Shown: positions 33,901-44,970 of the stretch, in pieces
How the letters are laid out: the number at the start of each line of letters is the position of its first letter
How positions within the stretch are numbered: position 1 is the stretch's first letter
Assembly: GCA_025024175.1 (NCBI GenBank)
Contig: QCXZ01000138.1
Coordinates: 3,782,002-3,846,001, forward strand
Source: Rhyzopertha dominica
Taxonomy: Eukaryota > Arthropoda > Insecta > Coleoptera > Bostrichidae
DNA length: 64,000 nt
Reading direction: 5' to 3'
Notes under the pieces: generated by a model
The model's input: only the letters and a program-made list of their open reading frames with translations
The model's database searches: none
What the model was told of the DNA's origin: nothing
Position numbers and translations under genes: made by a program

Positions 33901-34729
33901 TATATGAGGTATCCAAGATTTATCTTGATGGCGCACGGGAAAGCCAAAATATTCATTATAACAATGCTTATGAGCGGTGTGAAATTTCTTTGCTGATTTT
34001 TGAAAGTAACTTCTCCGCAAACATAACAAACAACAGTCAATAAGAACAAAGAACGAATAAACAACTATTAATTAACTTTTATAAACAAGAAAGAAGCGAC
34101 GAAGCGCGATTTTATAAAACGTACCCGTTACAGAAAAACTGGGGGTGACAGAAACAAACTGAATGACGTTTTATGATGACAGCAGGTCATCTTTCTGTAA
34201 TAAAAATCCTGTTGAAAGGTGTTATTTGGGTATTCTTAACTTTAAGATCTCTACGTGTAAATTAATTTAATTCTTGAGGGAAAATTGAAATTTGTGGTTT
34301 CACTCCAGTAAGCTGTAAAAGCCCTTTTCTATCTCGTATAATAAGTACGATAAATATTTAAGACATGTATATTTTTCTCACACTAGCCAAAATGCAGCCC
34401 CTAAATTTTGGCGCTCAGGGCAAATGTCCGTCAAATACATATAGTTATTTCACAAAATATTAATCAACTATGATAATAAAATACAAGTTTTTGCAAAGTA
34501 AAAAGGGGGATAACCTTCGAGATTTCCGATTTGCGGATCCACGTCTATTAAGATTTTTGTTTATTTTGGTCTATACGATTACATACTTACATCTTTGAAT
34601 ATTTTACGCTCTTTTTTCAATCNCCGGTATNTTGATGCGATAAAATGTTACACAAAACACGAACAAAGGAGAATAACATTTTTTATTGTAGTTACGAACT
34701 ATAAAGCTTAGAAACGGGAAATGCACAAG

Positions 34730-35300
34730 GTTTATGGTGGCGATTGATTTGTTCGTTCGACGAGGTTTTACTGCTTCGGTATTCAGTTGATTTCATTGCC
34801 GGCATTAATTACTGCGCCTCGAATAACAATGCAATTAATGTAATGCAGGACCAGGCCACAAACTGCAATCTCAGATGGATGCATCCGTGTGCGACATTAG
34901 GACGTCCACCGTGCGGAAGTTTACGACTGCAAAATATAAATTATTTATAACTTGTGCGCTTTTGTTGCTATAAATCAGGCCCTGCTTAATGATTAATCCG
35001 GCTGCTGCCTTCCCTGTCGACTTTTTACACGTTTGCAGAGGTTTATGATGAATAATTGTGATTTTTAACGCGACGCCGGCAATTACGACGAAAAACGCTT
35101 TATTAATGACGCCGGTTTATCATTGCGTAAATAAGATAGGCCGCTAGCGAGAAAAGGCGGAGTTTTAGCGTGATTCCGTCGAAAAACGTCCGCAGCCTTA
35201 TCACCCAGTTCCCCATGAGAAATTTGTGTGTGAGAGATTCGCAGGAAAACGTAAGGGGTTCGATCTAGGCCGTTCATAAGTACAGGCCGGCAGGCGGTGA
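34730..35300. promoter_or_regulatory. GC-raised island with ATTA motifs, candidate regulatory element
   Basis: An island of higher GC and CpG inside AT-rich DNA, with repeated ATTA/TAAT cores, no transposon ends and no convincing protein. It may be a conserved enhancer or a non-coding 5' exon. This is inference from composition only. Confidence 0.3.
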
Positions 35301-37090
35301 ATGTGACGTCACAAGACCGGACCTATTTTCTGCAGTGGCTGCGTGCAGCACTTTACTTCGCTCTGCCTAAAATACAATTTGCGAATAATTCAAGCTTATC
35401 TTCACTAAGCGAGGCGATTCCTTATATAGTATATCCAGCATTGCCTTAAGAAGAAGCATCTGGACGATTGTTTAAGTACACAACCATCAACATTAGTTAT
35501 CAGTAAATAAGGCCTAAGCTTGAATCTATTTATGACGCGAAACATTTAAATGTGGCTGGCGATCGCACAAAATCCTTGATAATAATAATTGTGCAGATGC
35601 GAAGTTGTAAATAATTTGCAGTTACCTATGTCATAACAAATCAGACTATTTTAAAGAACGTGTAATTCATGAATTATACCGTCCGTGTACCTCACACGTA
35701 AAACAAATTAAGCAACTAACGTCATAGAGATTGCTTCAAATTAACCATGTTTTATTCAGACAGATGTATAAATGAATAAATAAAATAGGTACAATCCAAA
35801 ATCTCGAGCTAAAATGGTCAAGTACAAAAACTATTATCACCATCATACTAATTTCCGACCTTAGTTGATAGTACCACTCTTGATTTACTGGTTAAAGAGC
35901 TCGTACTGAAATAGTGATATAGTAACATAAGTTGTATATATGTCAAAGTGAATCCAACCCATCAGTTGCTTAATTTGGAAGCACGTATCAGTACGTATTA
36001 TGGTACATAAATACCTATATTATATGATCAATGTAGATAATGTAACAGACAAATGAAATTAAAAAAACTGTTATACAATAATTACATATATATTCTGAAT
36101 AAAAACAGGTACATATAAATAGACTTAACATAGCCCATACATTTAAGAAAACTAAAATAAAATGCAAAGCACAAAAATGTAACTATAATAGTAATATTAA
36201 AAAAGATTAAAAACACCATTTTCGACGAAAATCTAGCACATTTCACTTGTATCGTCCAGATGTATTTTATTTATTTCTTATATTTAGAAAGCAAAAGGAT
36301 AAATACATGTTAATCATTGATATGTCAAGACACATCCGACGATCCTGATCCGTTAAATTATGAGGCAGACATCCAGAAGGACAAAGTGCAGACAGTAGCG
36401 TCTTTGAAATATGGGCTAAAATGAAACACAAATGCATAAATGTTGATATTTTGGAAAAGATAGTTATTTAGAAAGGATGTGGGCATTTATAAAAGTGTCT
36501 CAATATTTTCACTTTCTACTCTATGTATATGGGTACCCCAATGCTTTTTACACCTAAGAATCTGTTTTTATTTCTTCAGTAGAGTTTCAAGTGATTGAAA
36601 TAAAATTTGGTATCGAGATTCGAGGCAACATAAAGACCAAAGCTAAATACGGGCTACTTATTTTAAATTATATTGATGTTACTAAGGAAATGATAAATTT
36701 AAGAAAGAACATTCTACAAACGAGGCATTTTGGCATGTATATTTTAATTCATTATTCACATGACTTATATTGACTTATAAAGCTAGCGGTTGCTCAATGT
36801 TCCGCACTTTATAAAAAATATAAGAAAACTTTAAACACTTGATAGATTAGCTATACTTTTTTATCTTTTGATGCCTACGAACGTGTCCTAAATTCGTCAT
36901 TTTTAATACTAATCCGGGGAAACATTACCGCGACGACGATTTATGTTTTTATTGTGATACGGAGTATAAAGCAATTAAGTGTAGAACAGTGCTTAATGAG
37001 CGGTATCAGCAGTTTCCTACTATTCTCTCGTAATAAGTGCATATGGCTACTAAAAGAGTAGATGGGAGTTCTGTGCGAAGTGGACCGATT
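35301..37090. other. Gene-free AT-rich stretch
   Basis: No gene or element was recognised. Confidence 0.4.
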
Positions 37091-37099
37091 TTGTGACGT

Positions 37100-38560
37100 A
37101 GGCGTCGAGAGAGATAGCGCTACATGCCGGCCTGTTGTAATGAACGGCCTAGGTTCAATGTAGAAATACCTGAGATAAAGAGGAGTGTCAATATTTTGAT
37201 CAACAGGACATGATAATTTAATCGAATGCTATTTGGTGTGTGTGGGATTGACTGATTGAACCAGCGTACGGTAGGCATTTCTGCCGCTCCCGGATATACC
37301 ACCGGGCCGGGTACGCTGGGTTGGAGGGGTGACACGCTTATCGTTAGTGAGCTCCCACATAGCGCATGTTACAGGAGTTTGGGGATTGGAATGGGGAGGT
37401 TTTCAGGGTGCATCCAACTAGCGGATACTTTTTTATTCGCCTCCGCGTTGGATGGTTGCTTAGTTCGGCTGCATTATTCTTGTTCTTCCACGGACGAGCT
37501 GCTGTCTGAGATTGTATACAGCTTTAGGACTTCTTTATTTATTGTTTTCTTGTCTTTTGCGATTTCTGACCACTGTTCTTCAATTATGTTTGATTTTGCT
37601 ACGATTTCATCCACCGTTGTTCTCCAAGTGTAGCACGGTCGCTGTTAGCTTTGATAGTAGTGGCGCTTTTGTCTCCGTATATCATGATGCGTAGGATTAC
37701 CGATATGTATATGTTTTTTAAAATGCTCTATTCCGGCTTGTCTATCTCTACAAATGGTGGTTTTGACTGTTTCCCTGCGGTTAAGTTTGCTCGTTATGTA
37801 GGTTCCCAGATATTTTATTTTGTTTATCAACCTTATATTTCGGCTCCCTAGCTTGTATACCCTACCTGTTATTAACGTTTTCTCGCTAAATAGGTCTCTT
37901 ATTATGACAGCGGTTTTGTTGTAGTTTAGGCCAGTATAAACGAAAGTTTTATTTTATTTCCTTGTCTGTATTTTTTTAATTGTCGATAGTTTCTTGAATG
38001 ATGTCATTTAGGACAATTGTAAATATTCTTGGTGATATGGGGCATCCTTGCTATACTCCCCTATTTTTTTGTTTTACCAGGATTGTTTGATCAAACCACT
38101 GTATCATCGTATCTTCGTGTAGACAGGCCTTCGTTATCCTATTGATTAAGTAGTGAGGGACCTTTTTCTTTGCCAAGATTTCTGGTACAGATTGGTGATT
38201 TATCATATCGAATGCTTTCTTTCTTACTGTGAACATGCAATCGTCCACTGATCTGTTATTGACAAAGGCTGCTTGATATTGTGGCATTTCCCGGATGTAC
38301 TTTTCTAGTTGTGAAAGTAGAAAGTATGCGTAATATTTATACCCCAATCTACATAGCATTATTCTTCGACGTGCTCTGGGGGGTTTTTACTTTAGGAATG
38401 GATATTTGTACCGTGGTGCTCCAATCTTAGGGGAATTTAATTTAGTAGCTAAGCTATTGTTATTATTCTATGTATTTCTTGTTTTATTATTTCCGTTCTA
38501 TATTTTATTAGCTCGTTTTTTAAACCTTCTAGGCCTGGTGCTTTGTTTTCATGCTATTTA
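37100..38560 (-). mobile_element. RTE-like LINE remnant
   Basis: The minus-strand frame 38359-38051 contains MPQYQAAFVNNRSVDDCMFTVR and AFDMINH, matching the EYQxGFxxxRSTxDQIFxLR block of RTE-type reverse transcriptases, followed by VPHYLINRI. The frame near 37960-37640 has LNYNKTAVII and NKIKYLGTYITSKLNRRETV, the thumb region. The active site is damaged and the element is shifted between frames. Confidence 0.68.
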
Positions 38561-38589
38561 TGACCTTATCTAACTATCCTAATGTTCAA

Positions 38590-38720
38590 TTAGAGTATAA
38601 CGCTGTTATCTCTTTGACAATGACCGTGTGGTCGAAACGATTGTGAGAGTTATCTGATAAATCAAGTCAGACAAAGCACATACGTTCAATCAGCTTGTTC
38701 CCAGCTACCTAACTGATTCA
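38590..38720 (+). repeat. Penelope-like 3' end with hammerhead-like remnant
   Basis: Homologous to the minus strand of 33105-33235. A TGACC-GTGT-GGTC stem is followed by GAAAC. The four bases before the degraded core box (CTCT) can pair with AGAG after the expected cleavage site, so stem I is partly kept. Core changes (TTGACAA, and G instead of H17) should abolish activity. Confidence 0.45.
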
Positions 38721-39930
38721 GGATGTTTCACAATGAATGCACCTTTGGTTCGCTCATCGGCCAGTGGTCTCTTTCATCAATGAATTTTATTCTCGGTTCC
38801 TTGTTATCGTCTTCCATTTTTGTATAGTGTTTTATCAGATTTATCAGAAATGGAAGTAAATTATACAAATAAGCAGACGCAGCTTATATCTATTTTAAAA
38901 TCTACCTCTATTTAACAGTACTAAGTTATGCGAAACAACTAAAATCGTCTTGCAAAAAACAAGAAACAGTCGACTGTTCTAGTAAAAGTGGAATTTTATT
39001 TCAAGCTCAATAATTAATTATAGGCCACGCCTAAACTCACAAAGAAAATAAAAAATACATCATCGCCGCTAATAGCTGGTTATGATAAACATATTAATGC
39101 AAATGATATGACCAAGAAGGTGTTTTAACAAGGTGGAACAATTATTAACCCCGCAGAAAATTGTTTCAGTAATAGTGGAAAAGTGAACAGCTGACAGATG
39201 CAAATGAGCCTATTATTAAAACTACAGATTTTAATTATAATTTCTAATAAACAATCGCAAATTAAATTTACTAGTTGTTGTGATTTATGTTATTCGCACG
39301 TTTATATTTTACAGAAAATTTTTTTTGTATATTTTAAAATCGAAATTATTACGACTAGCAAAAGCGTTTATAATATCTTAACACAATAAATAAAGGGTTA
39401 ATATCAGGCAAACATGATTACTGCATAACGTGACATAACTGGCGATGAGAATTGTTATCAGTAAATAATTTTCGTTAACTATGTATGATGCTGTCGTAGA
39501 CAAATAATTTATTTGTGCTAGTACAACAGGTACTAGAACCCGTTAAGTTTTCCCAGCTCAATATTTGGAAATAACTTGTTTACTGCATTCCATGCTTAGC
39601 CATCAATGAGATATAACAGCACGTTCACCCGTAATTTCCTTTAGTTTCGGATTGCATACCATTTCGTCATTTGGATAAAATATTTTATATGTCAAAACCG
39701 TTTCTGAGAAATTCAAATTGTAAAAAGTAAAGTAGTTTGAATTGAAATGCAAACTTACTATGACCTGACCTGACCTTACGGACTAAGGTTGTTCAAAACG
39801 AATTTCATTATGATGAATGTTGATATTCCCTTAAATTGTGGATTTCCTCATGGCAAATAATTATTTGAAAACGAACGATTTATAAGAGGCGAAACAAAAA
39901 TGGTTTATTTTGGTAAAATATTTATATCTT
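38721..39930. other. Gene-free AT-rich stretch
   Basis: No gene or element was recognised between the Penelope-like end and the gypsy element. Confidence 0.4.
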
Positions 39931-40512
39931 TGACGTAAACGGGAATGGTGGACGTCACTGTGTGAAGCGTGATTAGATTATTTTATTTTTATATCTTTTA
40001 TTTAGCTATGAGTTCTTGCCCATGGGGTTCGGCGCGCTCTGGAACGTCAACTCCTGGTGGCGTCTGAGTACTTGTTAGTATTTGTTCTCCAGTTTTCACA
40101 GGGGAGATCAAATACGTTAGTACCAGAGCCTGAAGAGCGTCGTTGGTTAGCTGAAAATGTTGGTGGATTCGACCCAGTTTTCACAGGGGGCCGAGGATCT
40201 GACCCAGTTTTCACAGGGGGGCCAGAGGGTGTGGGTAGTGGGATTTTGNAAATAAGAAAGAAAACTGACACAGTTTGCACAGGGTGCCAGTCCCTCTCTG
40301 CCTTTATGTACGACACGCACCGTATTTATAGGGCTTCAGGGCATGTGTGTCCTTTTCTCCCTTAAGGGGAGAAAGAAAGAAATACGAACGCCACACGTGT
40401 TTCTGGAGTACGCGAGAGCCAGGCGCCAGAAAGTCGCGTGAATGCGCCGATTGGCAAAAATGCACGTAGGCCAAATAACTGATTTTACAATATTTTTACG
40501 CGTAGTGTATCA
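39931..40512 (-). repeat. 3' LTR of the gypsy element
   Basis: 582 bp bounded by TG and CA. It contains four copies of a 14-15-base phrase related to CAGTTTTCACAGGGG (starting about 40090, 40175, 40205 and 40270), the second and third exactly 30 bp apart; these may be transcription control repeats. Confidence 0.93.
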
Positions 40513-40528
40513 ATTCGCCCCCCCTTTC
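40513..40528 (-). other. Polypurine tract of the gypsy element
   Basis: On the minus strand GAAAGGGGGGG runs from 40528 to 40518, followed by five bases and the LTR start (TGATAC). It would prime plus-strand DNA synthesis. Confidence 0.7.
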
Positions 40529-40855
40529 GAAGCCAATCGGTGCGTATCCTGTAGACAGAGGAACTCGCTAGCTTTATTTAAAAAAAATATAGATATATAT
40601 ATACAAATATACAAGATTGATGACAACTTCAATCGAACAGCTGATGTGTGGATCATCATGATAGAAAGCAACAAGCGCATAAAAGTATGAGTGACAAGAG
40701 TGACGTAATAATGAAATAAAATAAACAAAATTCCCATATTAGAACGCTTAAATCTAACTTCACTACCGTATCTAATAACTAGTAACTAATATATCGCTTA
40801 GAACTACACTGGCGCAACACTCAGTCCACTACACTACACTAGCGCGAAGCTCAGT

Positions 40856-43800
40856 TCATTGTTCCCCCATCGGTGCGCGACGCAAGTCGTCACTATGCAC
40901 CTTTATTCGCCGATTGTCCATCCGCACGACGTAGGTATGCCTCCCGTGGCATTCCTCGATGATGGCAGGTCCTCTCCATCGGGCTGCGAAGGCGCCATGG
41001 ACTCGCTCTGGTCCATCGGATAAGGGGTGTTCCCGAATCAGCACGCTCTGACCGACTATGAAGTGTGACCCCGTGTCTACCTGCTGTCTACGCCGCTGGT
41101 AACGCTGCTGGTTGTCACGAATGACCTGAAGACGGCGCGTGGCTGGGGTGTGGGCGGTCGGCTGGTCCTTGCGGGCTGCCCTCCAGTCACCTGGCCTGGC
41201 CAAATCTCGCCCAAACAGGGCTGTTGCGGGTGACATTCCTGTGGCGGCATTTCTTCGGCAACGCAGGTTGAAAAGGATGGAAGGGACGAACTTATCCCAG
41301 TGGCGGTGCGGTTCTGCTTGCATTCGCAGACGTAACCCCTTTTTTATGTCCTGGTTGCGACGNTCGGTGGGGTTAGAGCGAGCATGATAAACAGGTGTTG
41401 TATAGTGCAAGCTACCCCATCTTTCACAGGCGTACTTCCATGTACGGCTGCCAAACTGTACTCCATTGTCGCTCAGTATGGCTTTAGGATAGCCATATCG
41501 TGGAAAGATTTGTTCGTCCAGAATTTGCACTAAATTCGGTGCTTTCGATGAACTTATGGGAAAAGCTTCGGTCCATCGGGAAAACAGGTCGGTGACCACG
41601 AACAAGAATCTTTTTCGGCGCGGAGTCAGTGGATATGGGCCCATTAAGTCAACGGCAATTGTATGCCACGGCTCCATAGGTATGTGAGGGCGTTGCGGTG
41701 CTTGGCGACGATTAGGACCCTTCTTGGTACAGGCACAAAGCATACAGTTCCTCACATATGCTCGAACGTCGCGGGCGAGGTTTGGCCAGCGATAGAACTC
41801 TTTTATCGCTCTGATTGTTTCGTCCGCTCCAGGGTGTCCCGCTGTATGATGGTCGTGATAGCGGTGCATCACCTCCGATCGAATGCTGGGTGGGACTATC
41901 AAGTATTGGCCGTTATCATTTTCATAGAGTGCCTCTTCCTTGACGGCGTATTTGTCAAAGAAGATGTTATCTTCTTCTGTAGCTGGCAGATGCGAGCGAA
42001 TTTGTTCCCACTGGCTTACTTTGGACTGCAATTCTACGTCGTGGCGATTATGTTGCAAAACAGACTCGTAGAGCGATGGAGTACTAATTTGCATTAGCAC
42101 CGGTGTGTGTGCCGCTGCACTAGCGGCGCTTTTGTCCACGGGTCGTTCCAAACGACTGACGTCTTCTACGCGTACGGTGTCCATGTATGTGGAGTCTGGA
42201 AACCGGGAGAGAGCGTCTGGGAGTTCGTTTAGGCGTCCCGGGCAGTGTTCGATGTCGAATGAAAATTCTTGCAGTAACAGGCTCCATCGAAGAAGTTTTG
42301 CCTTGCTATCTTTGAAAGTCTGCAGCCAGGTGAGACATTTATTGTCAGTTCTCAATGTGAAATGCCGGCCTTCCAGGTATGGACGGTATTTCTTTATGGC
42401 CCATATCACTGCTAAGCATTCTTGCTCATTGCAATGATACTTAGCTTCCGTAGGATTGAAGCGTGTGCTTCCGTATGCTATAATTCGCCGAATTTTGTCA
42501 TTATCTAGCTGATATAATGTTGCAGCGGCCCCTATCTGACTCGCATCGGTTTGCAGATAGAACTTCTGCGAAAAATCAGGGCGGTGCAACTGAAGTGGAG
42601 CTTTCGTGGCCTCTTTTATGTTATTGAAAGCGGCCTCGGCATCCTCGGTCCACTGGAACTTATGCTTGGGACTCAATAAATCTGTCAAGGGAGCGGCAAG
42701 TTCAGCGAACTTTGGTATGTAGTCCCGTAGCCAGTTACACAGTCCCAGGAAACGNCGTAACTGTTTGCGGGTTTGCGGTGGCGGCATAGCGTGTAAGTCG
42801 CCCAGATGCTGTGGTTGTGGAATGTTCCCCTCGGATGTTATGATGTGGCCCAGATATTCGATTTTGCTTGCCCCGAATTCACATTTTTCAGGAGCGCAGG
42901 TTAAATGATGTTGCCTTGGACGCTCGAACACTAAAGACAGGTGTCTTAAGTGATCTTCCCAGGTATCTGAATATACAATGACGTCATCCAGGTACACCAT
43001 GGCAAACTTGCGAATATAGCCCACTAGTACTTCTTGACTCATTAATTTTTGGAAGGTACTAGGTGCCGTTTTGAGCCCAAACGGAAGCACGCAAAATTGG
43101 AAATTACCTCCGTCAGGTGTGCTGAATGCGGTATATTGCTTAGAATCCGGATGCATTTCAATTTGCCAATATCCCGATTTCAAATCTAGCGTCGAGAAGA
43201 TCTTTGCACAGCCGATATCCCGCAGGGTCTCATGAATGATGGGAAGTGGTGTCGGCTCGTCTGCGGTTATGGCGTTAATCTGTCGGTAATCGACACAAAA
43301 CCTGAACTCTTTGTTGTCCTTTTTCGGGATGAGCACGACGGGCGAGCTGTATGGAGAGTTACTGGGCTCGATGACCCCATCGGCTAACATCTGTTGCACT
43401 GACCTACTTATAAGGGCCTTCTTTTCCGGGGAGCATCGGTAGGGACGGATTTTTATGACTTTATTGCAGGTCAGTCGCATCTGGTGGCGCGTGCTTCTCG
43501 TGGTCGGCACGCGCCCGCCTTTGTGGAATATGCCTTTGTATTCCGTTATCAAGTCCTCGAAGGCGCTGCAATATGCTGGTGGGAAGTGGTATTTCAGATC
43601 GGGGGCGGCATCTGAAACTGCTGGAGGCGGTCTCCAATAAACCACTTGGCGGTAGTCTTTCCCGAAACTCACACATTGTCTTTGAAAGTCTAACACGGCT
43701 TGTTCGTACATAAACCACTCATAACCGAGAATCACATCTTCGCGCGCGTTTTCGATGACGTAGAAGTTTATGGAAAATGTTCCGTTCCCGATTGTAACCG

Positions 43801-44104
43801 GCACTCGCGCACAACCGACGGCACGTGTAGTGTTCGTGGTATCCGCGAGCTGGATTTCGCAAACTGGTCCTGACANNTGAGTTTGTGGCGGAAGGCACTT
43901 ACGATTAATAAAGTTATTTGACGCGGCAGTGTCTAGAATGGCAGTTACACACTGTTCATATACTTGCACTGGGATGCGCGGCACATTTGGGTTACCTGTC
44001 GTGGTGAGCGAAATCACTAGGGCCGAACTTGGGCCGGGGGTTGAGCGGTGGCCGGCTCGGCCCGTCTCCAGTTTTCCGGCGGCGGCGGACGTCGTTCCGG
44101 GCAA
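40856..44104 (-). CDS. Gypsy pol polyprotein (PR-RT-RNH-IN)
   Basis: 1082-codon frame. Protease active site is LDTAAS (D58) rather than the usual DTGA. Reverse transcriptase has TLDLKSGYWQI (D307) and YLDD (371-374). RNase H shows QTDAS (D520) and RTDNK (D587). Integrase has the HHCC zinc site (histidines about 753 and 757, C787 and C790), catalytic D819 and D879, and the third acidic residue at 914, where codon GAN contains an undetermined base and so must be Glu or Asp. The C-terminus has a GPF/Y-like RWRGPAII segment. The frame overlaps gag by 88 bp in the -1 frame, implying frameshifted gag-pol. No stops; five residues are unresolved because of N bases. Confidence 0.93.
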   Translation of the reverse strand: MPGTTSAAAGKLETGRAGHRSTPGPSSALVISLTTTGNPNVPRIPVQVYEQCVTAILDTAASNNFINRKCLPPQTXXSGPVCEIQLADTTNTTRAVGCARVPVTIGNGTFSINFYVIENAREDVILGYEWFMYEQAVLDFQRQCVSFGKDYRQVVYWRPPPAVSDAAPDLKYHFPPAYCSAFEDLITEYKGIFHKGGRVPTTRSTRHQMRLTCNKVIKIRPYRCSPEKKALISRSVQQMLADGVIEPSNSPYSSPVVLIPKKDNKEFRFCVDYRQINAITADEPTPLPIIHETLRDIGCAKIFSTLDLKSGYWQIEMHPDSKQYTAFSTPDGGNFQFCVLPFGLKTAPSTFQKLMSQEVLVGYIRKFAMVYLDDVIVYSDTWEDHLRHLSLVFERPRQHHLTCAPEKCEFGASKIEYLGHIITSEGNIPQPQHLGDLHAMPPPQTRKQLXRFLGLCNWLRDYIPKFAELAAPLTDLLSPKHKFQWTEDAEAAFNNIKEATKAPLQLHRPDFSQKFYLQTDASQIGAAATLYQLDNDKIRRIIAYGSTRFNPTEAKYHCNEQECLAVIWAIKKYRPYLEGRHFTLRTDNKCLTWLQTFKDSKAKLLRWSLLLQEFSFDIEHCPGRLNELPDALSRFPDSTYMDTVRVEDVSRLERPVDKSAASAAAHTPVLMQISTPSLYESVLQHNRHDVELQSKVSQWEQIRSHLPATEEDNIFFDKYAVKEEALYENDNGQYLIVPPSIRSEVMHRYHDHHTAGHPGADETIRAIKEFYRWPNLARDVRAYVRNCMLCACTKKGPNRRQAPQRPHIPMEPWHTIAVDLMGPYPLTPRRKRFLFVVTDLFSRWTEAFPISSSKAPNLVQILDEQIFPRYGYPKAILSDNGVQFGSRTWKYACERWGSLHYTTPVYHARSNPTXRRNQDIKKGLRLRMQAEPHRHWDKFVPSILFNLRCRRNAATGMSPATALFGRDLARPGDWRAARKDQPTAHTPATRRLQVIRDNQQRYQRRRQQVDTGSHFIVGQSVLIREHPLSDGPERVHGAFAARWRGPAIIEECHGRHTYVVRMDNRRIKVHSDDLRRAPMGEQ

Positions 44105-44910
44105 TCTTTATGATAGTGATAGCCTGGACACATGCGGCACTTCGGGGGTTCCTCGCGGCGCGGCGCGGATGACTTCAGCTGGGCCAGGTCACCTTCGATA
44201 ACTGAGGCGCGTTCCAGCAGTTCTTCGAAGCTTGCAAGTGAACCCATGCGTAGATACGGACGCAACGCGGGAGTAAGTAGCTCTATCAATATCTTGACAG
44301 CCTCTTCTTCGGAAACACTGGGTTGTAAACGGCGGAACAGCTCGATTTTCTTCCGGAGGAAAATTTCTGCAGGTTCGTTGGCTACCTGCTTTTGTCCGTA
44401 TAGCTTGGACAAAAGATTTGCGGTTACTTCCGCACTGGCATATTTGCGGATAAGAAGCTCACGGAATTGTACCCAAGAGAGAGACAATTCGACATAGCTG
44501 CGAAACCATTGAGCCGCGGCTCCCTTTAGCTGATTAGCTGCGAACTTCGTGAGATCTGGCTGAGGGTTTCGCGCAGCGTATTCTTCTACCTGGCGCAGGT
44601 AGACTTCGGGATCTTCACTGGGCAGGCCAGCGAACGACGGTCGTGCTTCGGGTAGGCTGCTCTGGCGGCTGATGAGCGTCGCGACGGCCTCTAGCAGCTT
44701 GGTAACCTCGGACGACGGGGTTGTGGAGGGCGGCATGGCAACGCTGTCGCCGTCGTTGGACGAATTGTTCTCAGGGTGAACGGCTTCCAGACCCAAGGCG
44801 GACGGGGAGGTGGCCTGCGTTAGCTCTGTAGCGATGTTCATTGCCAGACCCTCTGGCGCCAGTTCTGATGAGCGTGATGACGGAAGAGGGTTGCCGGCTC
44901 GGGTGGTCAT
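44017..44910 (-). CDS. Gypsy gag protein
   Basis: 297 residues. The central part (about 90-240) has the WxxFxxxLxxKYA-type capsid pattern of gypsy gags (QLKGAAAQWFRSY, FRELLIRKYASAEV), followed by one variant zinc knuckle (CRMCPGYHYHKDC) and a proline-rich C-terminus. It packages the RNA into virus-like particles. It overlaps the pol frame. Confidence 0.88.
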   Translation of the reverse strand: MTTRAGNPLPSSRSSELAPEGLAMNIATELTQATSPSALGLEAVHPENNSSNDGDSVAMPPSTTPSSEVTKLLEAVATLISRQSSLPEARPSFAGLPSEDPEVYLRQVEEYAARNPQPDLTKFAANQLKGAAAQWFRSYVELSLSWVQFRELLIRKYASAEVTANLLSKLYGQKQVANEPAEIFLRKKIELFRRLQPSVSEEEAVKILIELLTPALRPYLRMGSLASFEELLERASVIEGDLAQLKSSAPRREEPPKCRMCPGYHYHKDCPERRPPPPENWRRAEPATAQPPAQVRP

Positions 44911-44950
44911 GTTTGGGCCGTGCGGTTTTCAAAACGTCCGTTCTGAAACG

Positions 44951-44968
44951 GCCCCACGTTGGGCGCCA
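44951..44968 (-). other. Primer binding site, tRNA-Lys type
   Basis: Two bases inside the 5' LTR the minus strand reads TGGCGCCCAACGTGGGGC, the sequence complementary to the 3' end of tRNA-Lys used by many LTR elements. Confidence 0.9.
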
Positions 44969-44970
44969 AT

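Noticed and set aside
35083..35277. Minus-strand 64-codon frame as the missing 5' exon of the TMEM47-like gene
   Set aside because: No donor in the needed phase 0 position and no likeness to TMEM47 N-termini.
40085..40290. Direct repeats resembling a CRISPR array
   Set aside because: They are four short repeats inside a retrotransposon LTR, duplicated in the other LTR, in an animal genome.
41139..42437. Plus-strand frames across the gypsy pol region
   Set aside because: They are antisense to pol, whose domains and catalytic residues are clear.
44041..44104. CGGAAAAC as the gag-pol slippery site
   Set aside because: The -1 frame relation is clear, but this heptamer only partly fits the X XXY YYZ rule, so the exact site is left open.
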